From contig NZ_CP104143.1 of the NCBI RefSeq assembly GCF_025200715.1, positions 1,240,001 through 1,304,000 on the forward strand: 64,000 nucleotides of DNA, read 5' to 3'. This DNA is from Rhizobium sullae (lineage in GTDB: Bacteria > Pseudomonadota > Alphaproteobacteria > Rhizobiales > Rhizobiaceae). Below, piece after piece: positions 45,752 through 54,302 of the stretch. The number at the start of each line of letters is the position of its first letter. Positions within the stretch are counted from its first letter, which is position 1. The notes under the pieces are model-generated. The model had not been told where the DNA came from. It saw only the letters and a list, made by a program, of their open reading frames with translations, and did no database searches. A program made the position numbers and the translations under genes.

Positions 45752-46063
45752 TCATTTCGCGGGGTCGGCTTTGACATCAGAGTCAAATGTGGCTGAGTCC
45801 CAGTCGGCGATAAAATACTTCTCAACCGTAAGCTCACCCTTTTCAGCTCTGGCGGCCTTTGCTGCGGCGTTGAATGCTGCTTGTGCCGCGTCGCGATCTT
45901 GGAAGTCGCCGATCAGGGTGGTGTTGGGTAGCTTATACCATTTCTTTGCGGTAAGCGCCCATACCCAAGTCGACCATCCAAGTTTCTCCGCTTGAGCGAT
46001 AAACGCGGCGTGCGGATCTCGATAGGGGTCGGCGATATCGTAAACTGCAATGTAGCGTGCCAT
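45752..46063 (-). CDS. Hypothetical island protein (103 residues)
   Basis: No family recognised with confidence. ARYIAVYDIADPYRDPHAAF at the start, an aromatic middle (GWSTWVWALTAKKWYKLPNT) and a C-terminal alternation of Ala/Lys/Glu (AKAARAEKGELTVEKYFI) suggest a small soluble alpha/beta protein. AAGGAAC lies at good distance before the ATG, supporting expression. It sits in the tRNA-adjacent accessory segment. Confidence 0.6.
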   Translation of the reverse strand: MARYIAVYDIADPYRDPHAAFIAQAEKLGWSTWVWALTAKKWYKLPNTTLIGDFQDRDAAQAAFNAAAKAARAEKGELTVEKYFIADWDSATFDSDVKADPAK

Positions 46064-47004
46064 AGCCGTTCCTTTGCTGGTTGCATGAGCAATTGATAAT
46101 GAACGCCCATGAGTCGCAAGTGCAGTTCAACAACAGGATTGGCTTTGCACATTGTCGCCCCGGTTATTCGACTTCTCCGCAAGCCGTGGGGCGGTTTGAT
46201 CTAAAATAGATGGGGAATAGATTGCGCTCGCCCGTTCGGGGCAGCCTTCATTCGAGGGTGAGAAGTGGGCAAGCCGGCTCTTTGCCTTCTATACGGTTCA
46301 GCGTGGGATTTGGCGGAATATGAAAGGCGCCGACCGAAAGGCCGACGCCCTGCGTCAGAGCAACACCTTCAAAATCGCCGCAATGCCGAAAAGACAAGGG
46401 CTAGATTGACCATAATGTGACGCGGATCGTGGTTCTCTTCCACATGGGTAAAGCCCTCGATCCCGTGCGCACGGAACCCAAAAGGTTTCGTGTGACATGC
46501 CTGCCTCAGCCTTGCCGTCCGCTCGATGCGATCAGGCATCGGATCGAGTGGCAGCGCTGGCTGATCTGGATCGCGGAGACGGCGAGGACGGCCACGAAGA
46601 GGCGGATCGTCTCGGAGTCGGGGAACGAGATTTGGGACGCTTGGCCATTCAAGCGGTCCATCAGCAAATACCTTAGATGCGATTGATCGTGACGGCAGGT
46701 GCTACTTTGCGCTTTGGAGATTACGAAGCTTCTGGTTATGGAATGTGAGGATGGATGCCAGCTAGGCTGACGCTCAATAACTGGATTGAGCATGAGGCTT
46801 CGCATCGCCTTCAGCACCAGCTTTCTCCTGCGCTCGTCATCAGCCAGCCCAAGGCCGGCAATCTCGACGGAAAACGGCGTGCACGTGCTGACGCGGCGGG
46901 CATGTTCGTCGGTTGACCGAACAAAGGAGGCGACGTCCTTAGCGGGAGTTTCCCTGATGTCGAGCCACTCGATGGCCCCACCATTGAAACAGGAAAACGA
47001 TGCT
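46064..47004. other. Poorly coding accessory stretch
   Basis: About 0.9 kb without a gene I can support. Short frames on both strands (for example 46755-46916, starting MPARLTLNNWIEHEASH) have mixed codon use and no clear ribosome-binding site. The segment is consistent with decayed mobile-element DNA between the tRNA-Lys and the cytochrome gene. No integrase, transposase or repeat ends were seen. Confidence 0.5.
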
Positions 47005-47364
47005 ATGTTTCATCCGAGGGTTGTTTTTTCATTTATGGATGCGCTTTTAGCGTTGACTACACCGGCAATTTTCATAGATGCTACTATCGATGATCTATAA
47101 TATGATAAAATTTCAATCTTTAGTTTTATTGATGGTTCGTCTAATAGTGGTTCTGAAAACAGTGGCTGGGGTGGCCGGATCGGTGCAGCTGTCGGCAGTG
47201 GCTATACCGCAATGGGTGACTATGGCGGCGCTCCTTCTTCCGATAGTGGAGGGGAATTAGTAGCGGGGGAAACCACAGGTAGCTCGAAGGAGCGTATGGT
47301 AATGAACATAGATTTCGACGTCAGCCGGAGTCTACGTTCGATTGATGAGGGAGAGGGCAATTGA
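47005..47364 (+). other. Gly/Ser-rich open frame interrupted by one stop
   Basis: From ATG 47005 the frame reads 31 codons to TAA (47098-47100). It then stays open to 47364 with a Gly/Ser-rich sequence (DGSSNSGSENSGWGGRIGAA, then VGSGYTAMGDYGG). The DNA around 47000-47150 is AT-rich compared with the window. The second part has no ATG before Met at 47212. It may be a decayed gene; the composition recalls bacteriocin precursors or linker domains, but no family is recognised. Confidence 0.35.
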
Positions 47365-47537
47365 AATATTCCGACATCCTCATACCGCTCGCCATCATAA
47401 ACCCTCTGTTGATTTTTTTGTTTCCTTTCGGGCTACAGGCGATCGGCGATCAGTTCATTTATTTCGCTTTTCTCTCTCCGATTATCTCATTTTTAGTGTG
47501 GGACTTTCTCATCAGGCCCTTTTTAATAAAACAGTGA
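47361..47537 (+). CDS. Small two-helix membrane protein
   Basis: 58 residues, TTG start overlapping the preceding stop (TTGA), with GAGGGAGAGG upstream. Two hydrophobic helices are visible (ILIPLAIINPLLIFLFPFGL and FIYFAFLSPIISFLVW), with a Lys-Gln end. No family recognised. The coupling to the Gly/Ser-rich frame gives a peptide plus membrane-protein pair. The 270 bases after it show no supported gene. Confidence 0.4.
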   Translation: MKYSDILIPLAIINPLLIFLFPFGLQAIGDQFIYFAFLSPIISFLVWDFLIRPFLIKQ

Positions 47538-47810
47538 CCTAAGCACTTATTGGAATTCTTGTGGTGACCGGTGGTGTGGGGCAGTTCTGGAGGCATCGAT
47601 TTAGTCTCTGCAATAGTATATCTTCCACGGCGGCCACCACCGCGGCTCCACGCCTGGTGTCGCCGAGAAGCCATGACCACCCCATTCGTTGCAACCTTCG
47701 ACGCAGCAGTAGCGCACGTACGGCGCGGCTGTCTGAATCGGTCTATCTTCCGCCAATGCACTCAAGGCTTGGGAACGCCACCGTCACCTTCTCGCGGCAT
47801 CCGTTACCTC

Positions 47811-48341
47811 CTAGTTTGGCGCGGCGGCTGCGGTTTCACCCGGCGGCAAGATCCGGAACATAAAGGTTGAAACCTTCTCACCTGGCTTGAAAGGACCAGG
47901 TACCTGGTGGCTTACCGGTTTCAGGTTTTGAAGGAATGCTGCAATCGATGTCACGTCGTCTTCGGTGAGCCGCGCGAATGCATGCCACGGCATGATCGGC
48001 GCCAGGGCGCGACCGTCGGGCCGTTGCCCGGTCTGAATCGCAGTCACGATCTGCTCCATGGTCCAGCTGCCGATGCCGGTCTCCTTATCAGGCGTTATGT
48101 TGCTGCCAACGAAAACGCCTTTCCCCGGGATTTCAAAACCGACATCCGAGCCGCCCAGAAATCGCGAGCTGTCCGGTTTTCCGAAGAAATATCCCGGTGT
48201 GTGACAGTCGTTGCAGCCGCCGATCGTGACGAGATATTCGCCGCGCGCAATCTTCGTATCGTCGGCAGCCGGTACCATGGACGGCTGCAGACCCAATGCA
48301 GAGACGGCTAAAAATGCGAACCGGGAGCTCCATCGAAACAT
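47811..48341 (-). CDS. Periplasmic c-type cytochrome
   Basis: 176 residues with a signal peptide (cleavage near Ala25-Ala26) and one haem-attachment site CNDCH in LVTIGGCNDCHTPGYFF. A likely axial Met lies in APIMPWHAFARLTEDD, and SIAAFLQNLKPV is the C-terminal helix. It is a class I cytochrome c electron carrier; the partner is unknown and no oxidase or dehydrogenase gene is adjacent. The mid-protein GSNITPDKETGIGSW is typical of alcohol- or aldehyde-dehydrogenase-associated cytochromes. Confidence 0.9.
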   Translation of the reverse strand: MFRWSSRFAFLAVSALGLQPSMVPAADDTKIARGEYLVTIGGCNDCHTPGYFFGKPDSSRFLGGSDVGFEIPGKGVFVGSNITPDKETGIGSWTMEQIVTAIQTGQRPDGRALAPIMPWHAFARLTEDDVTSIAAFLQNLKPVSHQVPGPFKPGEKVSTFMFRILPPGETAAAAPN

Positions 48342-48416
48342 CTTCCCCTCCGTGACTTAATTCACAACTGGAAACGAAGTGAATATCACGGCGAACCTGC
48401 TCTATATATTAGCCAT

Positions 48417-48635
48417 TTGGAATTATCGATTGCGCCGAAGTGGTCCGCTATTTTAGGCAGCGTCACGGCCATTCAGGAGGATCTTCCGGAAATGCGAAAG
48501 GTCACCGATGATGTTCAGCGTTGGAAGCTGATGGGGATTGGAGCGCTTGCCGTCATCGGAAACGGCGATATGGCGATGGGCGTAAGCCTTGCCGATGCGC
48601 TTCGGCGGATTGAAGCAATCATTCTAGGACGCTAG
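48417..48635 (+). CDS. Hypothetical small protein
   Basis: 72 residues from TTG 48417, or 47 from ATG 48492, which has AGGAGG 11 bases upstream. The C-terminal half (MGIGALAVIGNGDMAMGVSL, then ADALRRIEAIILGR) is partly hydrophobic and could cross or associate with the membrane. No family recognised. The start is uncertain. Confidence 0.45.
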   Translation: MELSIAPKWSAILGSVTAIQEDLPEMRKVTDDVQRWKLMGIGALAVIGNGDMAMGVSLADALRRIEAIILGR

Positions 48636-48673
48636 CGCCATTCAACGAAGGGCTACCTCGTCGCCACTAGCGT

Positions 48674-48916
48674 CTACTCGCCGAAAAGAGACTTGGGGTA
48701 CTCGGGGGCGGGCGGCGCGCAAACCTCATCGAGCCGCGCCACGATGTCCTCTGGCAACCTCATCCCGGAGTTGACGAGGGCGATGGCCTGCGTTAGCGCG
48801 GCCTGGCCGTGTTCGCTTTTGACATCGACATGATTCCTGTCTGACCAACGCCCGACTGCAGACGTTACGAGTTCGATGTCATCATCGGTAAAGGAACACA
48901 ATTCGAAACGAGACAT
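48674..48916 (-). CDS. Hypothetical small protein
   Basis: 80 residues, acidic, predicted soluble and mostly helical (FTDDDIELVTSAVGRW, HGQAALTQAIALVNSGMRLP, EDIVARLDEVCAP). No domain recognised. AGGAGAG sits at ideal distance before the ATG, so expression is likely. It lies at the right side of the accessory stretch. Confidence 0.6.
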   Translation of the reverse strand: MSRFELCSFTDDDIELVTSAVGRWSDRNHVDVKSEHGQAALTQAIALVNSGMRLPEDIVARLDEVCAPPAPEYPKSLFGE

Positions 48917-49254
48917 GACAGCTCTCCTGTTTCAGGCAAGAGCAGATCGTCTCTCAATCGGCCCGGGCACCCGGTTGAATTATCGGGCCGATAAACAACA
49001 GTACGCTTAGCCGCCCCTTAAGGCAATCACGCCGTTCTCGTCAGCGATGACAGACCCCGGGCGCGCACGCCAGAGTTTTACGGCGACCCGTTTTTCAGGC
49101 ATCCACTTGTCATACGGATCTTCTCACGCTCGTAATTGACCAAGGCAGAGACCGCGCAGCCGGCAGAAGCCGTCACGCGCTTCCAGTACGGTATTGATTT
49201 TATTGCGCGGCGTAACATGTTCAGGACGTTGTCAATTCCTATTGGGGGAAATCG
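48917..49254. other. Intergenic region before the entericidin gene
   Basis: No supported gene in 338 bases. An antisense open frame here overlaps the entericidin gene and has poor codon use. Promoter DNA for the lipoprotein gene is probably within the last 100 bases; I could not fix hexamers. Confidence 0.4.
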
Positions 49255-49413
49255 ATGCCGAAATCCGCGTTCGTTTTTGCCTGCCTCTCGGCGCTGCTGC
49301 TTTCGTCTTGCGGAAATACGGCCTGGGGCCTGAAGCGTGACGGCCAGGAAGCGAGCCGCGCGATGGACGACGCGTCGCATCGCATGCTGTCTGCTGGCTC
49401 GAAAAAGAGATAG
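49255..49413 (+). CDS. Entericidin-type small lipoprotein
   Basis: 52 residues. A hydrophobic signal ends in the lipobox LLSSC, and the short mature part CGNTAWGLKRDGQEASRAMD matches the entericidin EcnA/EcnB pattern (CNT.rG.G.D...g). In enteric bacteria these form a lipoprotein toxin/antidote pair induced by osmotic stress; in rhizobia single copies are frequent and of unknown role. GGGGAA precedes the ATG. Confidence 0.8.
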   Translation: MPKSAFVFACLSALLLSSCGNTAWGLKRDGQEASRAMDDASHRMLSAGSKKR

Positions 49414-49463
49414 GTCTGGGCGAGGGGCGGTGGCCGTCCCTCGCTTGCCTATCGGCATTGATC

Positions 49464-49868
49464 TTACCGAAGCGGCGCGGCTGAAGGCGTGATTGCCGGT
49501 TCCTTGGGTGAGAAGATAATGAAGGCGAAAAGCAACGCGCCGGCGAAGATGATCAGCGACGAAACGGCCACGACCGGCTCCATGGCCGCGTTCCCCCGCA
49601 GCATCAGGTAGAGCGCAGGGACCAACACCGTCAGGCCCGCCGTGTAGATGTAATACTGGATCAGCGCGATACGGCGTTCGGCCTTTTTCGGGTTCAGCGC
49701 GTGATACCCTCCAAAGATCGCCATGCTGACCCAGCCCAAGAGATTACAGTGGGCGTGGGCGCCGATAACAGAATGATCATGGGAAATGGCCATGTTCAAA
49801 CCGATGGCTATCCCGACAATGAAGAAGACGACTGCGGTCTTGAAGTAGAGTTCTGCTAAGCGTGGCAT
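49464..49868 (-). CDS. Four-helix membrane protein resembling part of haem-copper oxidase subunit I
   Basis: 134 residues with four hydrophobic helices. ISHDHSVIGAHAHCNLLGWV, at about residues 28-47, contains a His cluster that recalls the helix-II haem-ligand region of cytochrome oxidase subunit I-like proteins (HAHxNLLGW). The copper-site helices are absent. It is a single-domain relative of unknown role that could bind haem. ATG 49868 starts directly before the first helix; an upstream frame to 49916 lacks a binding site. Confidence 0.7.
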   Translation of the reverse strand: MPRLAELYFKTAVVFFIVGIAIGLNMAISHDHSVIGAHAHCNLLGWVSMAIFGGYHALNPKKAERRIALIQYYIYTAGLTVLVPALYLMLRGNAAMEPVVAVSSLIIFAGALLFAFIIFSPKEPAITPSAAPLR

Positions 49869-50127
49869 GAGATTCCCCCTCTTTTTTGCCAAAGCGAGGA
49901 TACCACTTCTTTGCAATGACGAGAATGCCGGAAACGAAAGTAACTCTGTTGCAATCGCAAGAAATGACTTCGATCGATTCTTGCGGTGCCGTGCTCTGCG
50001 TCGGGTTACCGGGCGTCCGCAGATTCAATCTTCCGCCTGTCGAGTATGGTTAATTTTTAACTATCTCGCGCGTATGAAGGAACGGAAGCGCGCCGTCAGC
50101 CGTTAAGGCGGCGAACTGGAGGAGCCC

Positions 50128-50316
50128 ATGATCTTTAAAATCGTTACCGCCAAATCCGAAGTCGAAACCGATGACACCGGAACCTATCCCGACGGCATTT
50201 TCGAATCGAACCGCATCGATTTCAGCGCCCGCCGTAATGAGCGCGATCGTTCCTCGCACGAGCGCGATTATGGTCCGGGCCGCAAGGTCGCAGAAGTTCC
50301 GCTGGGTCTCGCCTGA
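50128..50316 (+). CDS. Small hydrophilic hypothetical protein
   Basis: 62 residues, strongly charged (FSARRNERDRSSHERDYGPG), probably disordered in part, with GGAGGAG well placed before the ATG. No domain recognised. Solitary plus-strand gene between minus-strand genes. Confidence 0.6.
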   Translation: MIFKIVTAKSEVETDDTGTYPDGIFESNRIDFSARRNERDRSSHERDYGPGRKVAEVPLGLA

Positions 50317-50322
50317 TCCGTT

Positions 50323-50559
50323 TCAGGTGGTCTTCTCTGTCAGTGCGCGGAACGGAAACTTGCGGCTGCATTCGCAGCGAATGATATAGGTTTCCTGAAA
50401 GTTCGAGTTTTTTTGCTCGAAGAAGCCTTTTGGCAGCTGATCGACACGAAATGCGGGATGCTTGCGCGAATGGTGATCGTCCTCCGAGGCCTCGGCAAAA
50501 CCGGTATTGCCGCATTGCGGGCAGGTTAGCTTCTTCGAAAAACGGTCTCGCGCGGCCAT
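50323..50559 (-). CDS. Small zinc-ribbon-like protein
   Basis: 78 residues. TCPQCGNTGFAEASEDDHH at the start and IIRCECSRKFPF at the end give a C-x2-C ... C-x-C pattern that could bind one zinc, with two His in between. No known family assigned. It starts about 320 bases downstream of, and on the same strand as, the 77-residue membrane-protein gene. Confidence 0.6.
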   Translation of the reverse strand: MAARDRFSKKLTCPQCGNTGFAEASEDDHHSRKHPAFRVDQLPKGFFEQKNSNFQETYIIRCECSRKFPFRALTEKTT

Positions 50560-50642
50560 CGGCTTCCTTTCGTTGTCGTCGCGTCATACAGCCGAAAGAC
50601 CGCGCATGAAAGCCGGAATGCTGTCGACCGGCATTCACTCGA

Positions 50643-50876
50643 TCAGGGTGCCGGCGCTTCAACCTGCGGCGGGGGTTTGGTAGATCCGGTCGTAGCCTGA
50701 TCAGGGCCGGGTGAAATGGCTATGCTGCCGATGACGATGACAACGGCGATCGCTCCGGCAATCCCGAAGGTCCAAATCAGCCAGCTCCGGCGCTCCTCTG
50801 CCAGCAGGCGCTTTTCTTCTTCCACAGGTGATAGCGGGGTGGACGGCTCGCCACGGCCGTTGCTTTTATCAATCAT
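50643..50876 (-). CDS. Small single-pass membrane protein
   Basis: 77 residues: a charged cytoplasmic start (VEEEKRLLAEERRSW), one transmembrane helix (LIWTFGIAGAIAVVIVIGSI) and a Pro-rich periplasmic tail. No family recognised. Codon use is normal for the window. Confidence 0.65.
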   Translation of the reverse strand: MIDKSNGRGEPSTPLSPVEEEKRLLAEERRSWLIWTFGIAGAIAVVIVIGSIAISPGPDQATTGSTKPPPQVEAPAP

Positions 50877-50999
50877 GAAACTCCCTCTTTTGTCAGGAAC
50901 AAGCGCCTCTCCGGATTGTTCCCGTGCCGACGGAGCGAAAAAACTGTTCCGGCTTTCGAATAGCAGCGAGCGAGGGCCGGACTATGACGATCGCGGGCC

Positions 51000-51974
51000 C
51001 TATTCCGCAATTCGACGTTCCACGCCCTCGAAGCCGGCTTCCGCAAGCTCTGCCGTTGCAGAAACGGGAGCCTGATTGTCCACCGAGACGACAGCGGCCG
51101 GAAGCGGCGTGCCGCGCTTGCGCTCGCGGGCAAGGGTCAACAGGCCCGAGCAGATGATCAGCACGATGCCGGCGGCCATCGGGAGATCGATCGTGTCATC
51201 GAAGATGAGATAGCCGAAGGCGATTGCCCAGATCATCTGGCTGTACTGGGGCGGTGCGACAAGGTTTGCGGGCGCGAATCGGGCCGCCGTCATGAGAAGC
51301 ACATTGCCGATCGCCCCGAGAATGCCATAGGTCGCCATGAAGAGCCACTCGCGCGGCGTGGGAGTAGCAATGTCGGAAAGCATCAACAGGCCGCTGACGG
51401 TCAGTGTTCCGATGAGCCCCGCGCCATAAAGCGAAATACGCTTTTCGGCCGGTCCCATCGCCCGCAGGATGACGATGGAGATGGCCGCGCTCAAGCCGCC
51501 GATGGCGGCGGCTAGATGGCCGATGGACAGTTCGCGAAAGCCCGGCCTCAACACGATCAGCACGCCGATGAAGCCGACGATTACGGCCGTCCAGCGCTGC
51601 CAGCGAACATCCTCCTTGAGGAAGATGACCGAGAGGATCGTCACGAAGGAGGGCAGCAGGAAGAGGAGACAGAAAGCCTCCGCCATCGGCAGCTTCGTGA
51701 AGGTGATGATCGAGGCGATCGCGCCGATCGCTCCACAGACGAAGCGAAGCGCCCAAAGGGTGCGGTTCGACGTCCTGGCAACATCGAGCCAGGAATCGTC
51801 CCGCGTTTTGACGACCGGCAGGACAACCAGCCCGAAGACGGCGCCGATGAAGCCAACCTGATAAGAAGGGATCGCGCCGTGAAGGATCTTGATGGAGGCA
51901 TCGCTGAAAGCGAAGACGGCGTAGGCCGCGAAAGCGAGGAGGACACCGCGGACCGGCGAATGAATGGGGGACAT
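51000..51974 (-). CDS. DMT-superfamily (EamA) transporter
   Basis: 324 residues, ten hydrophobic helices in two EamA repeats. The N-terminal repeat has LLAFAAYAVFAFSDASIKIL and the second has LYGAGLIGTLTVSGLLML and VAPPQYSQMIWAIAFGYLIF. Members export metabolites or amino acids; the substrate is unknown. The C-terminal tail of about 40 residues is polar. Confidence 0.9.
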   Translation of the reverse strand: MSPIHSPVRGVLLAFAAYAVFAFSDASIKILHGAIPSYQVGFIGAVFGLVVLPVVKTRDDSWLDVARTSNRTLWALRFVCGAIGAIASIITFTKLPMAEAFCLLFLLPSFVTILSVIFLKEDVRWQRWTAVIVGFIGVLIVLRPGFRELSIGHLAAAIGGLSAAISIVILRAMGPAEKRISLYGAGLIGTLTVSGLLMLSDIATPTPREWLFMATYGILGAIGNVLLMTAARFAPANLVAPPQYSQMIWAIAFGYLIFDDTIDLPMAAGIVLIICSGLLTLARERKRGTPLPAAVVSVDNQAPVSATAELAEAGFEGVERRIAE

Positions 51975-52083
51975 GTTCTCGAATCGAACTTGAGGAGGTT
52001 ATCCCCGAATACGAAAAAATCCCTACGGCGAGCAGATGCGGTTGCGAATAGCTGCCATGCGAATGGGCAACCCATCCGGCTGT

Positions 52084-52344
52084 CTACATCCGTTCGCTAC
52101 GAAGCTCTGCGCCATATTCACGGTAGATGCTGAGGCAATCCGTGTAGCTTAGCGAACCGTGTTCACCGTAGATGATATGCACGTTCGACGCATCGGTTGC
52201 CGCCTCCTCGGAGACGAAGAGAATTGCCTCGCCAAGCGACTTGCCGGTGATTGGTATGTCGGTTCCGTCTTCCCGCGTTATTCCCTTGACTATGGCTGCA
52301 ATCCTGCGGTGGCTGAAAACAGCGCGTCGGTCTTCCGGCGTCAT
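52084..52344 (-). CDS. Hypothetical protein (86 residues)
   Basis: Soluble, mixed alpha/beta, no recognised domain (AAIVKGITREDGTDIPITGK and AATDASNVHIIYGEHGSLSY are representative). An AGGG lies 8 bases before the ATG. It sits between convergent and divergent transporter genes; no context clue. Confidence 0.5.
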   Translation of the reverse strand: MTPEDRRAVFSHRRIAAIVKGITREDGTDIPITGKSLGEAILFVSEEAATDASNVHIIYGEHGSLSYTDCLSIYREYGAELRSERM

Positions 52345-52583
52345 CGAAATGCCCTCGATCGAAATTCCGGTGGCGAAAACTGCCGCCTATCACCGTAAAA
52401 CGCTTGTGAAGCCAATTTGTGCCGTTGATGCGCACCGGATCGTGGAAAACCGGAAATTGCAAGCGGCTTGGACCTTTTAACTTTTCCCGGCGGCGCAAGG
52501 GGCGTATTCAGGGTACCGACTCCTGCCTGCCCGGTTCCCAGCGGCGATATGAATCTCCTCCTGCAATGCGCAACGGCATATCG

Positions 52584-54029
52584 ATGACGACAGTACAGAC
52601 GAGTGAAAAAACGAGCGAAGCGCCAAGCGGAGGTCAGGCGAAGATCGTGGCGCTGGTCGTTGCCGTATCGTTCTTTATGCAGATTCTCGACGGCACGATC
52701 GTCGCGACATCGCTACCGCAGATGGCGGCGAGCTTTGGCGTGCAGCCGGTCTCGATGAGCATCGGCATCACCGTCTACATGCTGACGATGTCGGCTTTCA
52801 TCCCGCTTTCCGGCTGGCTCGGTGACCGCTTTGGCGCAAGGCGGGTGTTTCTGGCGTCGATTGGGGTCTTTACCGGCGCTTCGCTTTTCTGCGGACTTTC
52901 CGGCAGCCTTGCGGAATTCATCGCCGCGCGTGCGATCCAGGGTGCGGGAAGCGCGCTGATGACGCCGGTCGGACGCATCATCGTCCTGAAGAGCGCGCCG
53001 AAATCCGAGCTGGTGAATGCGATCGCGCTTATCACCTGGCCAGCGCTGACGGCACCAGTCATCGGGCCGGTGCTCGGCGGCTTCATCACGACCTATGCAA
53101 GCTGGCACTGGAATTTCTTGATCAATATTCCGATCGGCCTTCTCGGCATGGCGCTCGTGCTGCGCTTCGTACCGGAGCAGCGCGAGGAGAACCCGGGCCG
53201 TCTCGACATGCTGGGCTTTATTCTGAGCGGCGCCGGCATGACATTCATGCTTGCCGCGCTCGAACTCTCCGTGAAGTGGGAGGGCAGCCTGCTTCCCGTC
53301 TTTGCAATTCTTGCCGCAGGCATCGTGCTTTCCGTCATGGCCGCCCGGCATTTCCTGAAGGTGGAAAATCCGCTACTCGATCTCTCGGCCTTCAAAGTCC
53401 AGACCTTCGCGATGTCGACGCTCTCGGCGGGCACGGCCTGCCGGGTCGCGATCAACGCCACGCCTTTTTTGCTGCCGCTGCTGTTCCAGCTCGGTTTCGG
53501 CTTGAGCTCGATTGCCGCCGGCACATATCTGCTCGTCTATTTTCTCGGTAACCTCGGCATGAAAGCGGTGACGACGCCGCTGCTTGCCCGGTTCGGATTC
53601 CGCAATGTTCTTTGCGTGAACGGGCTGATCGCGGCATTGTGCATCATGGCGTGCGGCTTTTTCACGCCGGTTACGCCCCTGGCGGTAATCTACGCGATCC
53701 TGCTTGCGGCCGGTCTTTCGCGCTCGATGGAATTCACCGCCCTGAACACGCTTGCCTTCGCCGATATCAGCCCGGCGCAGCGCAGCTCCGCCTCGACATT
53801 GTCCAGCATGCTCCAGCAGGCCGCCATGCTGCTCGGAGTTGCTGTTGCAGCGGCGCTGCTCAATGTCTCAACCGCGCTTCGTTCAGCGCCGGAGCCTGCG
53901 CTCGTCGATTTCCGCTGGGCCTTTCTGGCGGTCGGCCTTATGGGCATCATATCGTCCTTGCGCTTTTTCAGTCTGCCCGCAGACGCCGGCGCGGAAGTCT
54001 CCAAGCACAAGCGCTTCCAAAAAAAGTGA
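52584..54029 (+). CDS. MFS transporter, DHA2 (EmrB/QacA) type
   Basis: About 481 residues with 14 hydrophobic helices. FFMQILDGTIVATSLPQMAA is the DHA2 motif D1, GWLGDRFGARRVFL is motif A, and GAGSALMTPVGRIIVLKSAP and WPALTAPVIGPVLGGF are motif C-like. It is a proton-driven multidrug or metabolite exporter; the substrate is unknown. No membrane-fusion (EmrA) gene is adjacent. The start is uncertain (52566 or 52584); neither has a good Shine-Dalgarno. Confidence 0.92.
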   Translation: MTTVQTSEKTSEAPSGGQAKIVALVVAVSFFMQILDGTIVATSLPQMAASFGVQPVSMSIGITVYMLTMSAFIPLSGWLGDRFGARRVFLASIGVFTGASLFCGLSGSLAEFIAARAIQGAGSALMTPVGRIIVLKSAPKSELVNAIALITWPALTAPVIGPVLGGFITTYASWHWNFLINIPIGLLGMALVLRFVPEQREENPGRLDMLGFILSGAGMTFMLAALELSVKWEGSLLPVFAILAAGIVLSVMAARHFLKVENPLLDLSAFKVQTFAMSTLSAGTACRVAINATPFLLPLLFQLGFGLSSIAAGTYLLVYFLGNLGMKAVTTPLLARFGFRNVLCVNGLIAALCIMACGFFTPVTPLAVIYAILLAAGLSRSMEFTALNTLAFADISPAQRSSASTLSSMLQQAAMLLGVAVAAALLNVSTALRSAPEPALVDFRWAFLAVGLMGIISSLRFFSLPADAGAEVSKHKRFQKK

Positions 54030-54302
54030 ATGTGATGGAACCATTTCGATCCGGCTGCGTTGAGTTTCGGGTTTGCGCATCTTTCAGCGTTCGTAGCGTA
54101 TTTTCGTCCCGCAATGTCTTCAGCGGGTAGGGTCATATTGCCGGCATGATTTCAGATACGAACTTCCTTCGATTGAAGGCTTGCAGGGGGACGGAGGCTT
54201 TGCCGCCGTTTACGCGCAATGGCCGATGCACTACGACATTCGAATGCAGACGATCCGGCCGCCGGACAGTTGCGTGGCAACTTGGCCGAGTCCGGAGGCG
54301 AA

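Noticed and set aside
46417..46817. Short overlapping frames on both strands
   Set aside because: Neither strand shows consistent third-position GC, a ribosome-binding site or a recognisable motif, so no gene was called.
43885..48900. An integrase, CRISPR array or restriction system in the accessory stretch
   Set aside because: I looked for tyrosine-recombinase motifs, regularly spaced repeats and methyltransferase/nuclease motifs and saw none. The element can only be called a putative remnant.
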